A program made the position numbers and the translations under genes. A model generated the notes under the pieces. The model did no database searches. It was given only the letters and a program-made list of their open reading frames with translations, and was not told the DNA's origin. A stretch of 64,000 nt of DNA from Macrobrachium rosenbergii (taxonomy: Eukaryota > Arthropoda > Malacostraca > Decapoda > Palaemonidae): contig NC_089789.1 of NCBI RefSeq assembly GCF_040412425.1, positions 34,984,606 through 35,048,605 of the forward strand. The letters run 5' to 3'. This document shows, in pieces, positions 26,644-37,824 of the stretch (position 1 is the first letter of the stretch; the number at the start of each line of letters is the position of its first letter).

Positions 26644-26681
26644 TATATAGTTTCTATATATATATATATATATATATATAT
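26644..26681. repeat. (TA)n at the right border of the array
   Basis: The last unit stops at gatgatttctata and passes into TA repeats. Confidence 0.9.
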
Positions 26682-26985
26682 GAAGTCAAAAATCGTTTGA
26701 TATCCGGTTTACTATACCTCGGGGAAAAATAACCTGGGGAGATTTTAATTGATAAGTGCAAAAACAAAAACAAAAAAATGTATTATTTAAACCTAATCCT
26801 GCATTAAGAACAAATTAATATTTGTCCATATTCCTCCACTGTTTGCAAGTATTGGATCTCACCAAGACATATCTGCAACGCGCTGACATACTTAAACCAT
26901 TTTTGAGGTTCTAATTTGTTTTCGTATGCCTGAATATTCGTTTTATTGTAAACATTATTCCTCTTACTTTGGCAGTATTACTTCA

Positions 26986-26987
<2 letters not shown>

Positions 26988-27043
<56 letters not shown>
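26988..27043. repeat. (TA)n microsatellite
   Basis: About 27 TA dinucleotides with a degenerate TATTTA tail to about 27080. Confidence 0.95.
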
Positions 27044-27047
<4 letters not shown>

Positions 27048-27080
27048 TTTATATGTAAATATATTTATATATTTATATAT

Positions 27081-27579
27081 AACCAGTTCCTCCATGATGA
27101 ACCAGCAAATATTGCTCACACGAAGCCTTCTGAAACTTCCTCTTGGTTTTCATTCCAGGTCGGGAAAGTTACGGTATTCAATAACAGATCGCCCAAGACT
27201 GCAAGAAAAACCATAGCCAGAAATAGTGTGTTCTGACATGCCATCATAATGGCATTTGCATAAAAACAAAGCCATTTCCCTGGGCGAACATTTATGAAAA
27301 TGGGGGAAGAATTGATAAGAATGGATTGCACCGAAATATGACGGAAGGGGTAATATCAGCTGTGCGTCAAGTGTTGTGACAATATGTCATTTTTCGTTTT
27401 TATGTTTGCAGTCGGCTCTCGGAGATAGATGTTTTTGTTGAACTTTAGTCATTTGTTGTGTTTGGTGTTTGTTCACTGTTCATCACTTTTTTTTTAATTA
27501 CATTTGCAGCGTATAGCCCTTCTAATCTTTGAAAGTTGATGACCCTCTAGATTTGATCACTGTGGAAGCTAGCACATTT

Positions 27580-27580
<1 letters not shown>
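27081..27580. other. Unannotated intergenic DNA
   Basis: No supported gene. Confidence 0.5.

Positions 27581-27664
<84 letters not shown>
27581..27664. repeat. (AAT)n-(ATT)n palindromic microsatellite
   Basis: About 13 AAT repeats joined to about 15 ATT repeats, forming a near-perfect inverted repeat like the one at 6119-6216. Confidence 0.95.
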
Positions 27665-27665
<1 letters not shown>

Positions 27666-27913
27666 GTCAAACACTAGAAGTCCGTGTTAATCTTATTTGG
27701 AAATTAAATATTTACATTCCTTCCTTAGCGAGGGGGAGGTTCCCCTACGTTAAGCAACACCAGAGGAATGCCAAAAACCCCCAGAGCGCCCCAAATTCCC
27801 CAGGCGACTTTTTATGAAGCGTAATGTAGGTGTTGCTTATAAAGGCACCCATTCAATACACGCTACTTCCGTATAAAACATTACGGCAGTACACGGCTTC
27901 TGTGAGCTCGCCT

Positions 27914-28237
27914 ATGGGCCAGAATCTTCGCGTTATGTACCGAAGAATAACCTCTAAGAGTCACGCTCTCCTCTGGAATAATCAACACCAAGAAGGAGAA
28001 GAAGAAGAAGAAGAAGAAGAAGAAGAAGAAGAAGAAGAAGAAGAAGAAGAAGAAAGATGGCGGCATATTAATGTCAGTCTCGAATCGGTAGAAGAAGCGA
28101 TCGTTTATTTCTCGCGGGCGATTTTACGGTTTTGCCAGAGTGATTGGTTGGGACTGACCCTTAAATTATGCACGGGATTCAACTCTGCCGCAGTAGTTTG
28201 CATTGATTCTCGCGATTTACGAGATTCGCGTTCGTGA
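27914..28237 (+). CDS. Doubtful 107-codon frame with a poly-Glu run
   Basis: Open frame from the ATG at 27914, about 40 nt after a TATA-like box, to a stop at 28235-28237. It begins MGQNLRVMYRRI, passes through an uninterrupted Glu run made by a GAA microsatellite (28000-28053), and ends in a 57-residue non-repetitive segment (RWRHINVSLESVEEAI...). I recognise no domain. Against it: the microsatellite alone keeps the frame open for a fifth of its length, and the start context is ordinary. It may instead be promoter or 5' UTR DNA. Confidence 0.15.
   Translation: MGQNLRVMYRRITSKSHALLWNNQHQEGEEEEEEEEEEEEEEEEEEERWRHINVSLESVEEAIVYFSRAILRFCQSDWLGLTLKLCTGFNSAAVVCIDSRDLRDSRS
27992..28055. repeat. 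(GAA)n microsatellite
   Basis: About 20 GAA/AGA repeats. Confidence 0.95.
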
Positions 28238-28486
28238 AACAGACGTCGCTGTTGCGGTCCTCAAGCTTCGCCATATTTGTTTTTCCTGCGTTTCTTATTA
28301 CGGTTATTTTTAACTGGTTTATGAACTTTATCGCTTTTTCAGAGTCGGCTTTGCCGATGTCAGTTGGAGTTGCAGGGAGGGAAGGCATTGATCATCAAGA
28401 TTAAATATGCAAATACACACAAATGCGCTCATGCTTGCGCGTGCTTGCACACATCCACACACACGCAAATTATATATTTATATAAT

Positions 28487-28487
28487 T

Positions 28488-28567
<80 letters not shown>

Positions 28568-28650
28568 TATCTGTGTGTATGCTGTGTGTGTGCTGTGCGT
28601 GTGTGCATGTATGTATGTCTGTGTGTGCTGTGTGTGTGTGTGTATGGAGA
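28487..28650. repeat. (TA)n-(GT)n-(GA)n compound microsatellite
   Basis: TA repeats to 28532, GT repeats (28536-28567), then degenerate GT/GCTG and GA steps. Confidence 0.9.
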
Positions 28651-29362
28651 GAGAGAAAGAGAGATCACTTTAAGAAGTTAAAATCCAGAGTATCGCATAT
28701 TTATAAGGCTTGATCCTTTCATTGATAACAAGGCCACTGACAACACGAAGATAGATGGTCATGAAACAATAATTAGTGTGCGTGAATGAACAAAACGTTA
28801 TTCTTGCTTGCTACGTAGATGTTCATAGCGTTAGCCGTCAAATTTGCTTGTTATAAGTTAATCACATTCTTGTATCAATTATCAAACTTAGAGAGTCGAG
28901 CGTCGTTTTAGAAGAATGGAGTTTGAACGGGGTTTCTCCATAGAACAGAAAGGCCAAGATAATTCTCTTACTAAAATATTGATATGAGCTGGCGTTAACC
29001 CGCAAATGACTCACCTCTTTCGATCCACTTTCAGTCAGCGACTTTCGAAGAAAGGATGATTTCTTTAGTTACACTGACAAAAGTTCGAGGTAATTGAAAA
29101 TTAGGCCAATAGCTAAGCGGTACCTGAATTATAGACGTCCCAAGGGCTCAGGTTCCCACGAGATCTGATGGTCTGTGAGCGAGAGTCGTTCAACGAAATA
29201 AAATGTTAAAACGAAGTTTCTGTGAAAGAATATTACGTCTGCTTTAAATGCTTCTAAGAGGTGACAGTCTTATTTGCTCAGAAATCGAGTAGAAGTGTCT
29301 GTAATGTAGGCGCATAAGGCAAATTATTTATCAGAATTTTAAATGCTAAATGATAATTCATC
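28651..29362. other. Unannotated intergenic DNA
   Basis: No supported gene or repeat. Confidence 0.5.
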
Positions 29363-30613
29363 AACAGACAGATGCAGTGTCGTGTTAATTAAACATTGGA
29401 AAATTTATCGGCAGGCAGATACAGTGTCGTGTCAATTAAACATTGGAAAATTTATCAGCAGGCAGATACAGTGTCGTGTCAATAAAACATTGGAAAATTT
29501 ATCGGCAGGCAGATACAGTGTCGCGTCAATAAACCATTGGAAAATTTATCGTAGGCAGATACAGTGTCGTGTTAATTAAACATTGGAAAATTTATCGGCA
29601 GGCAGATACAGTGTTGTATCAATTAAACTGGAAAATTTATCAGTAGGCAGATACAGTGTCGTGTCAATTAAACATTGGAAAATTTATCAGCAGGCAGATA
29701 CAGTGACGTGTCAATTAAACACTGGAAAATTTATCAGCAGGCAGATACAGTGACGTGTCAATAAAACATTGGAAAATTTATCGGCAGGCAGATACATTGT
29801 CGTGTTAATTAAACATTGGAAAATTTATCGGCAGGCAGATACAGTCTTGTATCAATTAAACTGGAAAATTTATCAGTAGGCAGATACAGTGTCGTGTCAA
29901 TTAAACATTGGAAAATTTATCAGCAGGCAGATGCAGTGTCGTGCCAATTAAACATTGGAAAATTTATCAGCAAGCAGATACTTTGTCATGTCAATTAAGC
30001 ATTGGAAAATTAACAGCAGGCAGATACTTTGTCATGTCAATTAAGCATTGGAAAATTTATCAGCTGGCAGATACAGTGTTGTGTCAATTAAACATCGGAA
30101 AATTTATCAGTCAGGAGATACAGTGTTGTGTTAATTAAACACTGGAAAATTTATCAGCAAGCAGATACTTTGTCATGTCAATTAAGCATTGGAAAATTTA
30201 TCAGCAGGCAGATACTTTGTCATGTCAATTAAGCATTGGAAAATTTATCAGCAGGAAGATACAGCGTTGTGTCAATTAAACATCGGAAAATTTATCAGTC
30301 AGGAGATACAGTGTTGTGTCAATTAAACATCGGAAAATTTATCAGTCAGGAGATACAGTGTTGTGTCAATTAAACATTGGAAAATTTATCAGCAGGCAGA
30401 AACAGTGTCGTGTCAATTAAACATTTGAAAATTTATCAGCAGGCAGAAACAGTGTCGTGTCAATTAAACATTGGAAAATTTATCAGCAGGCAGAAACAGT
30501 GTTGTGTCAATTAAACATCGGAAAATTTATCAGCAGGCAGATACAGTGTCGTGTCAATTAAACATTGGAAAATTCAGCAAGGAGATACAGTGTCGTGTCA
30601 ATTAAACACTGGA
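29363..30613. repeat. 47-bp minisatellite, about 26 copies
   Basis: Tandem unit with core ggaaaatttatcagcaggca and a gatacagtgtcgtgtcaattaaacatt half. Variants cluster: a 44-bp copy with aattaaactgg occurs near 29625 and again near 29857 (five units apart), and a tcaggagatacagtgttgtg variant occurs near 30110, 30300 and 30347, so blocks of several units have been duplicated. As 47 is not a multiple of 3, successive copies are read in different frames; the longest frames (60-78 codons) are repeat artefacts. Confidence 0.95.
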
Positions 30614-30843
30614 ATTTCGGATAAAACTCTTGATATCCTAACTGAACGTGAGATGACATTTACCTTAGATAATACAATTTGTAAAACATAATACTTATCT
30701 TCATTTATATTTTGTCACGAAACTGGGCAATTACCCCAAGTACTGAGAATCTTTTCTTGTAGAAAAAAGAAACAGAATTCCAGATCCGAAAATGGAGTCA
30801 ACCTTTACACCAAATTCCAAGTCGTTTTAGGTAATTGCACCCA

Positions 30844-30848
<5 letters not shown>

Positions 30849-30908
<60 letters not shown>
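30849..30908. repeat. (CT)n microsatellite
   Basis: About 30 CT dinucleotides. Confidence 0.95.
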
Positions 30909-30911
<3 letters not shown>

Positions 30912-31293
30912 GCTTATCTTTATTTTTAGGGGAAGATTTGGTGTTTTAAATCCAAAGAAAAATGAAAGATTTCTCAACTTCCGAGACTCCTTAATCCTCT
31001 AACTTAACATTAGTGTAATTAATGAAGACTTACACTTACTTTATACCTGCATCAGCGTTATTGAATGGTTGATGAATTTATTGATTTAATTCAGAACCCT
31101 CTCACCTGCATGTATGGGAATAACTTAATTATTGATTCATGGATTGAATGACTGAATGTTGTAGTTTGGCACTACAAACTAACAAAAGGCGCTGGGTATT
31201 CGTCATTTGACAAACGTTTAAAGTCACTAAGAAAATTTTGAAACTAAAATTCTAGTTGTGACTCACACAATTATTATGAAGACATATATGCAT

Positions 31294-31344
<51 letters not shown>

Positions 31345-32149
31345 ATATACAACCGTACATCTGCTGCACAGGTGTAAAAACATGTAAATAGAAAATTAAA
31401 GAATAATATGTCTCGTAAAAGTATCAAGCTTCAACAAACTTCGGAACTCTTTCTAAGGATACTTATTGAAGTGTACTGTCCATCTTTGTCGAGTGCTTGG
31501 TTTTTTTCCCTTTTGACCTTATAAGTGTTCAGTGATAGTTATAGGAGTGACCATTCAAATATAATACATATGTGCGTATCCATGTATACATAGAAATATG
31601 TTTGCTTGCTTGAAAACGCAGACACATAGACAGGTACATAGATAGATTTTTGTTTGTGATACGTGAATTGTCTCTACTATATTTTGTTGCTGTAAGTACC
31701 CTAATCAGTAATTGTACAACTACCATTCTTTTTTTAGAAAGGAAAAGAACGCGGGAGACAACATTTAGCAAAGAGGCTGAATTAAGATTTAAGTCGTGAC
31801 AAACAAGAAATGAATAGCAGCTCAAAATACGAATGGATAAAAGCTGAAAAGATAAACACTCATAATAGTAACTCAGCTTTATGAACATCAGTTACAGAGT
31901 ACCACCAGAAGCATTGTAAACGAAACATTGACACATTTTTTAGGATTGACTGGAAATGCTCAATATCCCCTCTGTCCAATCATGGTTTGCTTAATTGGGT
32001 AGAGTATATCTGTGCCGCTATTTGACCTTATTTGGCTTCCGTGGGTCCCGTATTCTATTGCTTTATGCCGGGTTCTCAATATGGTCTCTCTGCCATGGCC
32101 TCCTCACCATGATCTAAGTACCATGACCTCTGTATCATATTATGATGGT
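30909..32149. other. Unannotated intergenic DNA
   Basis: Holds a TA/GT/TATG microsatellite at 31291-31349. A 119-codon minus frame at 31529-31888 has no recognisable motif and a non-ATG start. Confidence 0.5.
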
Positions 32150-33390
32150 GTTTATACTATAGCCTTCGTACCATGACGTTTGTACCAAGGCCTTCGTACA
32201 ATGACGTTTGTACCAGGGCCTTCGTACAATGATGTTTGTAAGAGGTCCTTCTTACAATGACGTTTGCACCGGGGCCTCCATACAAAGATGTTTACACCAG
32301 GGTCTTCGTACAATGAAGTTTGTACCAGGGCCTTCGTACAGTGACGTTTGTACCAGGGCCTTTGTACAGTGACATTTGTAACAGGGCCTTTGTACAATGA
32401 CGTTTGCACCAGGCCCTTCATACAACGACGTTTGCACCAGAGCCTTCGTGGAATGACGTTGGCATCAGGGCCTTCATACAATGACGTTTGCACCAGGGCC
32501 TTCATACGATGACGTTTGCACCAAGGCCTTCGTACAATGACGGTTGTACCAGGGCCTTCATATTATGATGTTTGCATTAGGGTCTTCGTACAATGATGTT
32601 TGTACCAGGGCCTTCGTACAATGACATATGTACCAGGGCCTTCGTACAATGACATATGTACCAGGGCCTTCGTACAATGATGTATGTACCAGGGCCTTCG
32701 TACAGTGACGTTTGTACCTGGACCTTTGTACAATGACGTTTGTACTGGGGCCTTCATACAATGAAATTTGTACAACAGCGTTTGTGCTATGACGTTTGTG
32801 CCAGGGCCTTCATACTATGATGTTTGCACCAGAGCCTTTGTACAATGACGTTTGCACCAGGGCTCTCCGTACATTGACGATTATAACCAGGGCCTTCGTA
32901 CAATGACGTTTATGCAACCCCCTTCATACTGTGACGTTTATACGAGGGCCTTCGTACAATGACGTTTGTACCAGGTCCTTTGTACAATGTTGTTTGTACT
33001 GGGGCCTTCATACAGTGATGTATGTGCCAGGCCCTTCGTACAATGACGTTTGTACCAGGGCCTTTGTACAATGCCGTTTGTACTGGGACCTCGTGTAATG
33101 ACATTTGTACAACGGCCTTCGTACTATGACGTTTGTGCCAGGCCCTTCATACTATGATGTTTGTACCATGGCTTTTGCACAGTGATGTTTGTACCAGGAC
33201 CTCCGTACAATGACGTTGTGCCACGGCCTTCGTACTAAGATGTTTGTAACCAGGCCCTTCACACAATGACGTTGCGCAACGGCCTTCGTACTAAGATGTT
33301 TGTACGAGGGCCATCGTACATTGACATTTGTACAAGGGCCTTCGTACATTGACGTTTGTACATGGGCCTTCGTACCATGTCCTTGTGCAG
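32150..33390. repeat. 28-bp minisatellite, about 44 copies
   Basis: Tandem unit ccttcgtacaatgacgtttg plus taccaggg; the exact 28-bp spacing is clear at 32611, 32639, 32667 and 32695. Copies vary by substitution (caatga/cagtga, cttcgt/ctttgt, ctatga) with a few length changes late in the array. Minus-strand frames read VQTSLYEGPG-like repeats in all phases because the unit is one base over nine codons; they are not genes. Confidence 0.95.
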
Positions 33391-33626
33391 TTTTGTGTAC
33401 CTTGCTTGGAGGATGTTCATGCGCAGTTTCGACATCTTATTTATTTATGCAAATCTTTATTCACTTATGTGTTTTCCATTTGTATTTTTTATCGTTAATT
33501 AATAGGTATACCTGATGATTTGTATGGTTATTGAACATATTCATTTGCGTTTCTTTTTTCCTTTGTCACTTTTTTCCCAAGTGACATCTTATGCTTTTTA
33601 TCTCATTAAAATATATATGCTCCTTA

Positions 33627-33629
<3 letters not shown>
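33391..33629. other. Unannotated DNA between repeats
   Basis: No supported gene; a frame continuing from the minisatellite ends at 33515. Confidence 0.5.

Positions 33630-33680
<51 letters not shown>
33630..33680. repeat. (AAT)n microsatellite
   Basis: About 17 AAT repeats. Confidence 0.95.
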
Positions 33681-33682
<2 letters not shown>

Positions 33683-33799
33683 CAAAACCTCAATTTTCAA
33701 GATAAATGGACCTCCGCAAAATTCCCAGGTACTTCTGCTGCTTCTTCAAGCACCTTAACTGTCAAGGCTGGGACTACTGTTACCGCCACCAGAGCAGCT

Positions 33800-33800
<1 letters not shown>

Positions 33801-33849
<49 letters not shown>
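33801..33849. repeat. (CT)n microsatellite, possible SINE tail
   Basis: About 24 CT dinucleotides; on the minus strand it follows the SINE-like element as a (GA)n tail. Confidence 0.95.
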
Positions 33850-33850
<1 letters not shown>

Positions 33851-33962
33851 AGTGACACAAGAAATATTATTGAAATATTATTGAACGTCGGTCTCTTGAA
33901 TCGAACCGATACCTTTGGCTGGTGAGTCGTACATCTAGCCAATGGACAAGCAGAATGAGTCG
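33850..33962 (-). mobile_element. tRNA-derived SINE-like element
   Basis: On the minus strand an A-box-like tggctagatgtacg is followed 34 nt after its start by a B box, ggttcgattc, the spacing of a normal tRNA gene. The unit then runs about 50 bp into a (GA)n tail and is preceded by (TA)n. It is too short and unstructured for a functional tRNA, so a SINE head or fragment is the better reading. Confidence 0.5.
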
Positions 33963-33963
33963 T

Positions 33964-34002
33964 ATATCTTATATATATATACAATATATATATATATATA
34001 TA

Positions 34003-34035
<33 letters not shown>
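33964..34035. repeat. (TA)n microsatellite
   Basis: TA repeats with two short interruptions. Confidence 0.95.
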
Positions 34036-34037
<2 letters not shown>

Positions 34038-35099
34038 CTCATAATTCTCACAATACTCAGTTCAGTGTAGCATGACTTTGGAGTCACTATACTGATAACT
34101 TCGGATTTTATGAATGAGTAATTTTACCACGACGTCGACTCAAATGATGGCGTTACTAACACCCCCCCCCAACTCCTACAAAAAACAAAGAGGAGCAGTT
34201 TTCAATATACCTCGGTTTCCTTCATATATTACCACCACTTGTGACCAGGAAGACGTAAAAGAATAAAAAAAAAATCATCCGCTATTGCAAGAAAACGCCC
34301 AACTTTTAAATAATTTACAGGAATCGCTCATAATGAAATTCCGGAAGCATTCGCTTATTTTATTCGCAGTTAAATTCTTTGCCAATCTATGAGCGAAATT
34401 TAAAGGTTTGAATGAATGAATAAAATATTAACCCCCACCCTTTCCAACACCCCCCAACTCCCCACCGTCAGAGGTGGGAGGAGTATTAAGTACGTGTCAA
34501 GAGAGCATTCGGAACTCTGACGTACGATCGTAAAATTGAAATAGTCTCACCTGATGAGATCCCGGATTGATTTTAAAAGAACTTCAGGCAAGTTTAAACG
34601 TCTTTACTCCGGTGTTAGTAAAGACAGCAGTGATTATCCTCTTAATTTACGTTTGCTGGATCGTGTTGACTTTTATAACTTCCTTCGGTCGTTTGAGGCG
34701 ATATTTTTGTGGAAAGTCCTGGGTAGTATTCTCTCAATAGGCGACTTGAAAATGAAGCGCGAGTATTACTCTTGTCACTTTCGTCATTCTTTGGCAGCAG
34801 ACAAAAAGTCATTTTCTTGTTAGTGTAAAGGCAGATTGTGGTGTCTCACGCAAGCACCATTTTCTGTTGGTTAACTTTACAAATCCAGTCAAGTAATGAA
34901 AGCAATGGAGTACAGTAAGCATTCAGTGTGATGCCTGACTTTGTATTCATTATGATTGCCTGTCGGTTGAACTTGCCCAAATATTTTGGGGCGCGAACAT
35001 ATAACGTTTATATTGTTAAAGCTTGCAGATGTCTTCACTGAAAAATAAAAATCTTATCGTGTACCTAAGTTTTTCAGTGCGATTATTAGAAAAGTCGGT
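34036..35099. other. Unannotated intergenic DNA
   Basis: Contains C-rich runs (34161-34170 and 34431-34465). A plus frame at 34554-34823 has no family features and no true ATG context. Confidence 0.5.
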
Positions 35100-35191
35100 T
35101 ATGTATCTATGTATGTATGTTTGTATGTATGTATGTATGTATGTATGTATGTATGTATGTATGTATGTATGTATGTGTGTGTGTTAGTCGC

Positions 35192-35284
<93 letters not shown>

Positions 35285-35299
35285 ACTGTGTGTGTGTGT

Positions 35300-35332
<33 letters not shown>

Positions 35333-35445
35333 GTATGTATATATATATATATATATAATATGTATGTATATATTTACATGTATGTATGTATGTATGTATG
35401 TATGTATGCATATGCGTGTGTGTGTGTGAGTGAGAGAGAGAGACT
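35100..35445. repeat. Composite (TATG)-(CT)-(CA)-(TA)-(TATG)-(GT)-(GA) microsatellite block
   Basis: About 345 bp built of six kinds of simple repeat in a roughly mirror-symmetric order. All frames over it are artefacts. Confidence 0.95.
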
Positions 35446-35575
35446 CACATATTAAAACCACGGTTATCATTAAAGAAATAAGAAAATTATTTCTTTAATT
35501 GTGTTAACGATCTTCATTCGCTGTGTTAAAATGAACTGCTGCAATTGAAGCTTATTACTGTTACATATTCAGTTT

Positions 35576-35576
35576 G

Positions 35577-35648
<72 letters not shown>
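35576..35648. repeat. (AAT)n microsatellite
   Basis: About 24 AAT repeats. Confidence 0.95.
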
Positions 35649-35927
35649 GGTGCAGCTACGACTTACGTGATAACAATAAGAGAAAGGGAAAGAAAAAATA
35701 ACTTCAACTGTGGACTAAATACAGTGGAGATATCACAGATATAAAAAATGGCGACGTCTTTCACTGCAGTGAAAAAATGGGAAGAATGAAATATAATCAC
35801 AGCTGAAAATCAAAAAGCGTATCTAAAAATAAATTTCTTAATTAACACGAGAAGTATTCTGCCTTAGGTTAAAAGGAAAATGAAAGTGGGTGTCATTTCC
35901 ATGAATGATCAAAACATCCATTTCAGC

Positions 35928-35930
<3 letters not shown>

Positions 35931-36004
<74 letters not shown>
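35931..36004. repeat. (CT)n microsatellite
   Basis: About 36 CT dinucleotides. Confidence 0.95.
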
Positions 36005-36007
<3 letters not shown>

Positions 36008-36183
36008 GCTCATTTAACGATGCATTGTCCCTGACACTTAACAATGAGTGTACTTCTCTCTAATTTAGCTCTTCCTCTCAAATTCTATTTCATCACCCAA
36101 ATATAAAGGCCCATTTTAGTCCCTTGAAAGGAAAGCCCACATAAAAGGACAAAGCCAGTTCTGAGAATTATTTGTTTGTCCCG

Positions 36184-36191
36184 TGACGTCA
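36184..36191. promoter_or_regulatory. Palindromic CRE (TGACGTCA)
   Basis: Full CREB/ATF palindrome in a short CpG-containing stretch (36180-36330) that also holds ctctcgcgagg and a tcagt initiator-like step. It lies about 1.4 kb upstream of the first exon proposed at 37.6 kb, so it could be a distal promoter or enhancer element. An 8-bp match alone is weak. Confidence 0.3.
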
Positions 36192-36572
36192 CGATCTCGG
36201 CGATATTGCCCGCTCTCCGGGGAAACTTCTCGTTGTAGAAGTATTCACAATATTTATGATGTCTTCACTCCGAGTGTTGTCATGCAAGGAAAATTCTCGG
36301 CCTCTCGCGAGGATCTCAGTCAACTCAGTATATTAGAGTGAACTGCTTGTAAAAAATATTTTTCTTTGAGGTTTTCACAGTGAAATCTCCTACCCATCCT
36401 CTGCGGATAAACTCCCCAACCTGCCACCTCGCTGACTTTTTCAGTCTGTTATGACGTTGATAAAGAAGAGTTTCTTTGTGGAATTATTCAGGAATGTATG
36501 CAGTTTCATGAGGATATGAATATGAAAATGCTACATGTATATTTTTCACAGAAGCCAATTACATTATAAATT

Positions 36573-36574
<2 letters not shown>

Positions 36575-36605
<31 letters not shown>

Positions 36606-36690
36606 GATAGAGAGAGAGAGAGAGAGAGAGAAAAGAAGAAGAAAGAGAGAGAGAAGAGAAAAGAGAGAGGAGAAAAATTCTACATTCAGT
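36575..36690. repeat. (TA)n-(GA)n compound repeat
   Basis: TA repeats, then GA repeats and a purine-rich AAGA/GAGA tail. Confidence 0.9.
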
Positions 36691-37620
36691 TTTAAGAATT
36701 CCATCACTTATCACAAAAGACATGACCACACTCAAGGTTGGTACTCTATTACTGTTTGTTTCATTCAAGTAAATAATGAAGTAATCAATATATGAACATA
36801 TTTACAGCTGACCTTTATCCTAATTATCGCTCACTTCACGTCTTTAATAAATATTTTAATACGAATAAGATATGACTGAACGATCAAAGATTTTGAGAAA
36901 CAGAGAGGTTCTTACTGATGAATGAACTATCTGGTACCCAATGCATTGAAAGCAGAACATTACCATATAATATATTGATAATGAGAACTGGCTTATTAAA
37001 TTACTTCCAGAATCAACAGTACCCATTGAATAAGCTTTAATCATATTCACAGTTGAACAGGATTTACCGTTTATAGTCGTACTTGTAGGGCATTTTCGTT
37101 TAAGCTATATGTGCAAAGTCGCACCTTGGCTAAAGACGACTGCGATTTCTGGAGGCCAAAATTAATGAGTGAATCTCCTCTTGATAACCTACCGGGTCAC
37201 GTCCGTTTGAATAGAGCTCTGCTGGCTACCGTACCTATTAAAGCAGGATTACAAGATATGATATATGTTTAGACCTGCATTGCACCATGATCACGAAATA
37301 CTTCAGAATACCTGCTTCTTGAGCCATGTACAACATTAGCAGTTATCGCACGTAAGAGCTTGAATAATTACAAGCTATGAAACTATACAGAAAAAAAAGG
37401 CATTTGAACTCCCTTTTAATCAAAATGACACCCAGGACCAAAAGAATTTAAGAAAAAGACGTAACCCCCGAATGACTGAGGTAATTAGGAATTGTTCTGC
37501 AAGCAAAGAGAAACCAAATTGTAAAAGCGAGTTGTTTATAAAATGTCGTATGGAGACAATTACCAACGCGAGAATACGATAAATAAAGACGAGCTAAATT
37601 ACCGCAAACGAATGGCAAAA
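36691..37620. other. Unannotated DNA upstream of the plus-strand transcript
   Basis: Unique-looking DNA; no open frame of interest. The promoter of the proposed transcript probably lies at its right end. Confidence 0.4.
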
Positions 37621-37824
37621 AGCAAAGGTATTGTAACGTGAACGCAGACCTTTGTCCATCTTGTACGTTAGCTCACAGATGGCGCTCTGTATTTTCACTG
37701 TACATATTTACTCTATGTTCCTTGGAGTGAGAGTCAGACCGTTGCTGCTGGGCCAGGATGTAAAGATGGCGGTGGTTGAAATCAGGATGATCCCGGAGAC
37801 TGGACCTATTTTACATGAATCTAG
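37621..37824 (+). ncRNA. Candidate exon 1 of a spliced plus-strand transcript
   Basis: The start is a guess. It contains two atggcg steps, one in a YY1-type aagatggcggt at 37763-37773, common near animal transcription starts. A usable 5' splice site (ctag|gtattt) ends it at 37824; an alternative is gat|gtaaag at 37758. Exon 2 at 43539 and exon 3 at 46676 follow with good splice signals. Short frames start at the ATGs at 37679 and 37766. I cannot tell whether it is a long non-coding RNA or a small-protein gene. Confidence 0.35.
37679..37824 (+). CDS. Possible short-peptide frame in exon 1
   Basis: From the ATG at 37679 (context cacagATGg) the frame reads MALCIFTVHIYSMFLGVRVR and on past a second well-placed ATG at 37766 (MAVVEIRMIPETGPILHES). 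If spliced at 37824 to 43539 it stops after three further codons, giving about 51 residues. The N-terminal third is hydrophobic. No family is recognised; a short upstream or non-functional frame is equally likely. Confidence 0.15.

Larger units (their letters stand above)
27838..28400 (+). promoter_or_regulatory. CpG-rich promoter-like island
   Basis: Two TATA-like boxes (tataaagg at 27838-27845, tataaaac at 27872-27879), a YY1-type aagatggcggc at 28054-28064, an inverted CCAAT (gattggttg near 28141) and tctcgcg motifs lie in a stretch visibly richer in CpG than its surroundings. These are the usual marks of an animal promoter, but no downstream gene could be built. It is inference from motif density. 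Confidence 0.3.

Noticed and set aside
29343..30138. Plus frames reading ENLSAGRYSV / HWKIYQQAD repeats
   Set aside because: They read the 47-bp minisatellite in rotating phase and end at the conserved aattaa.
32152..33349. Minus frames reading VQTSLYEGPG-like repeats
   Set aside because: All three phases give related repeats because the unit is 28 bp; this is minisatellite DNA.
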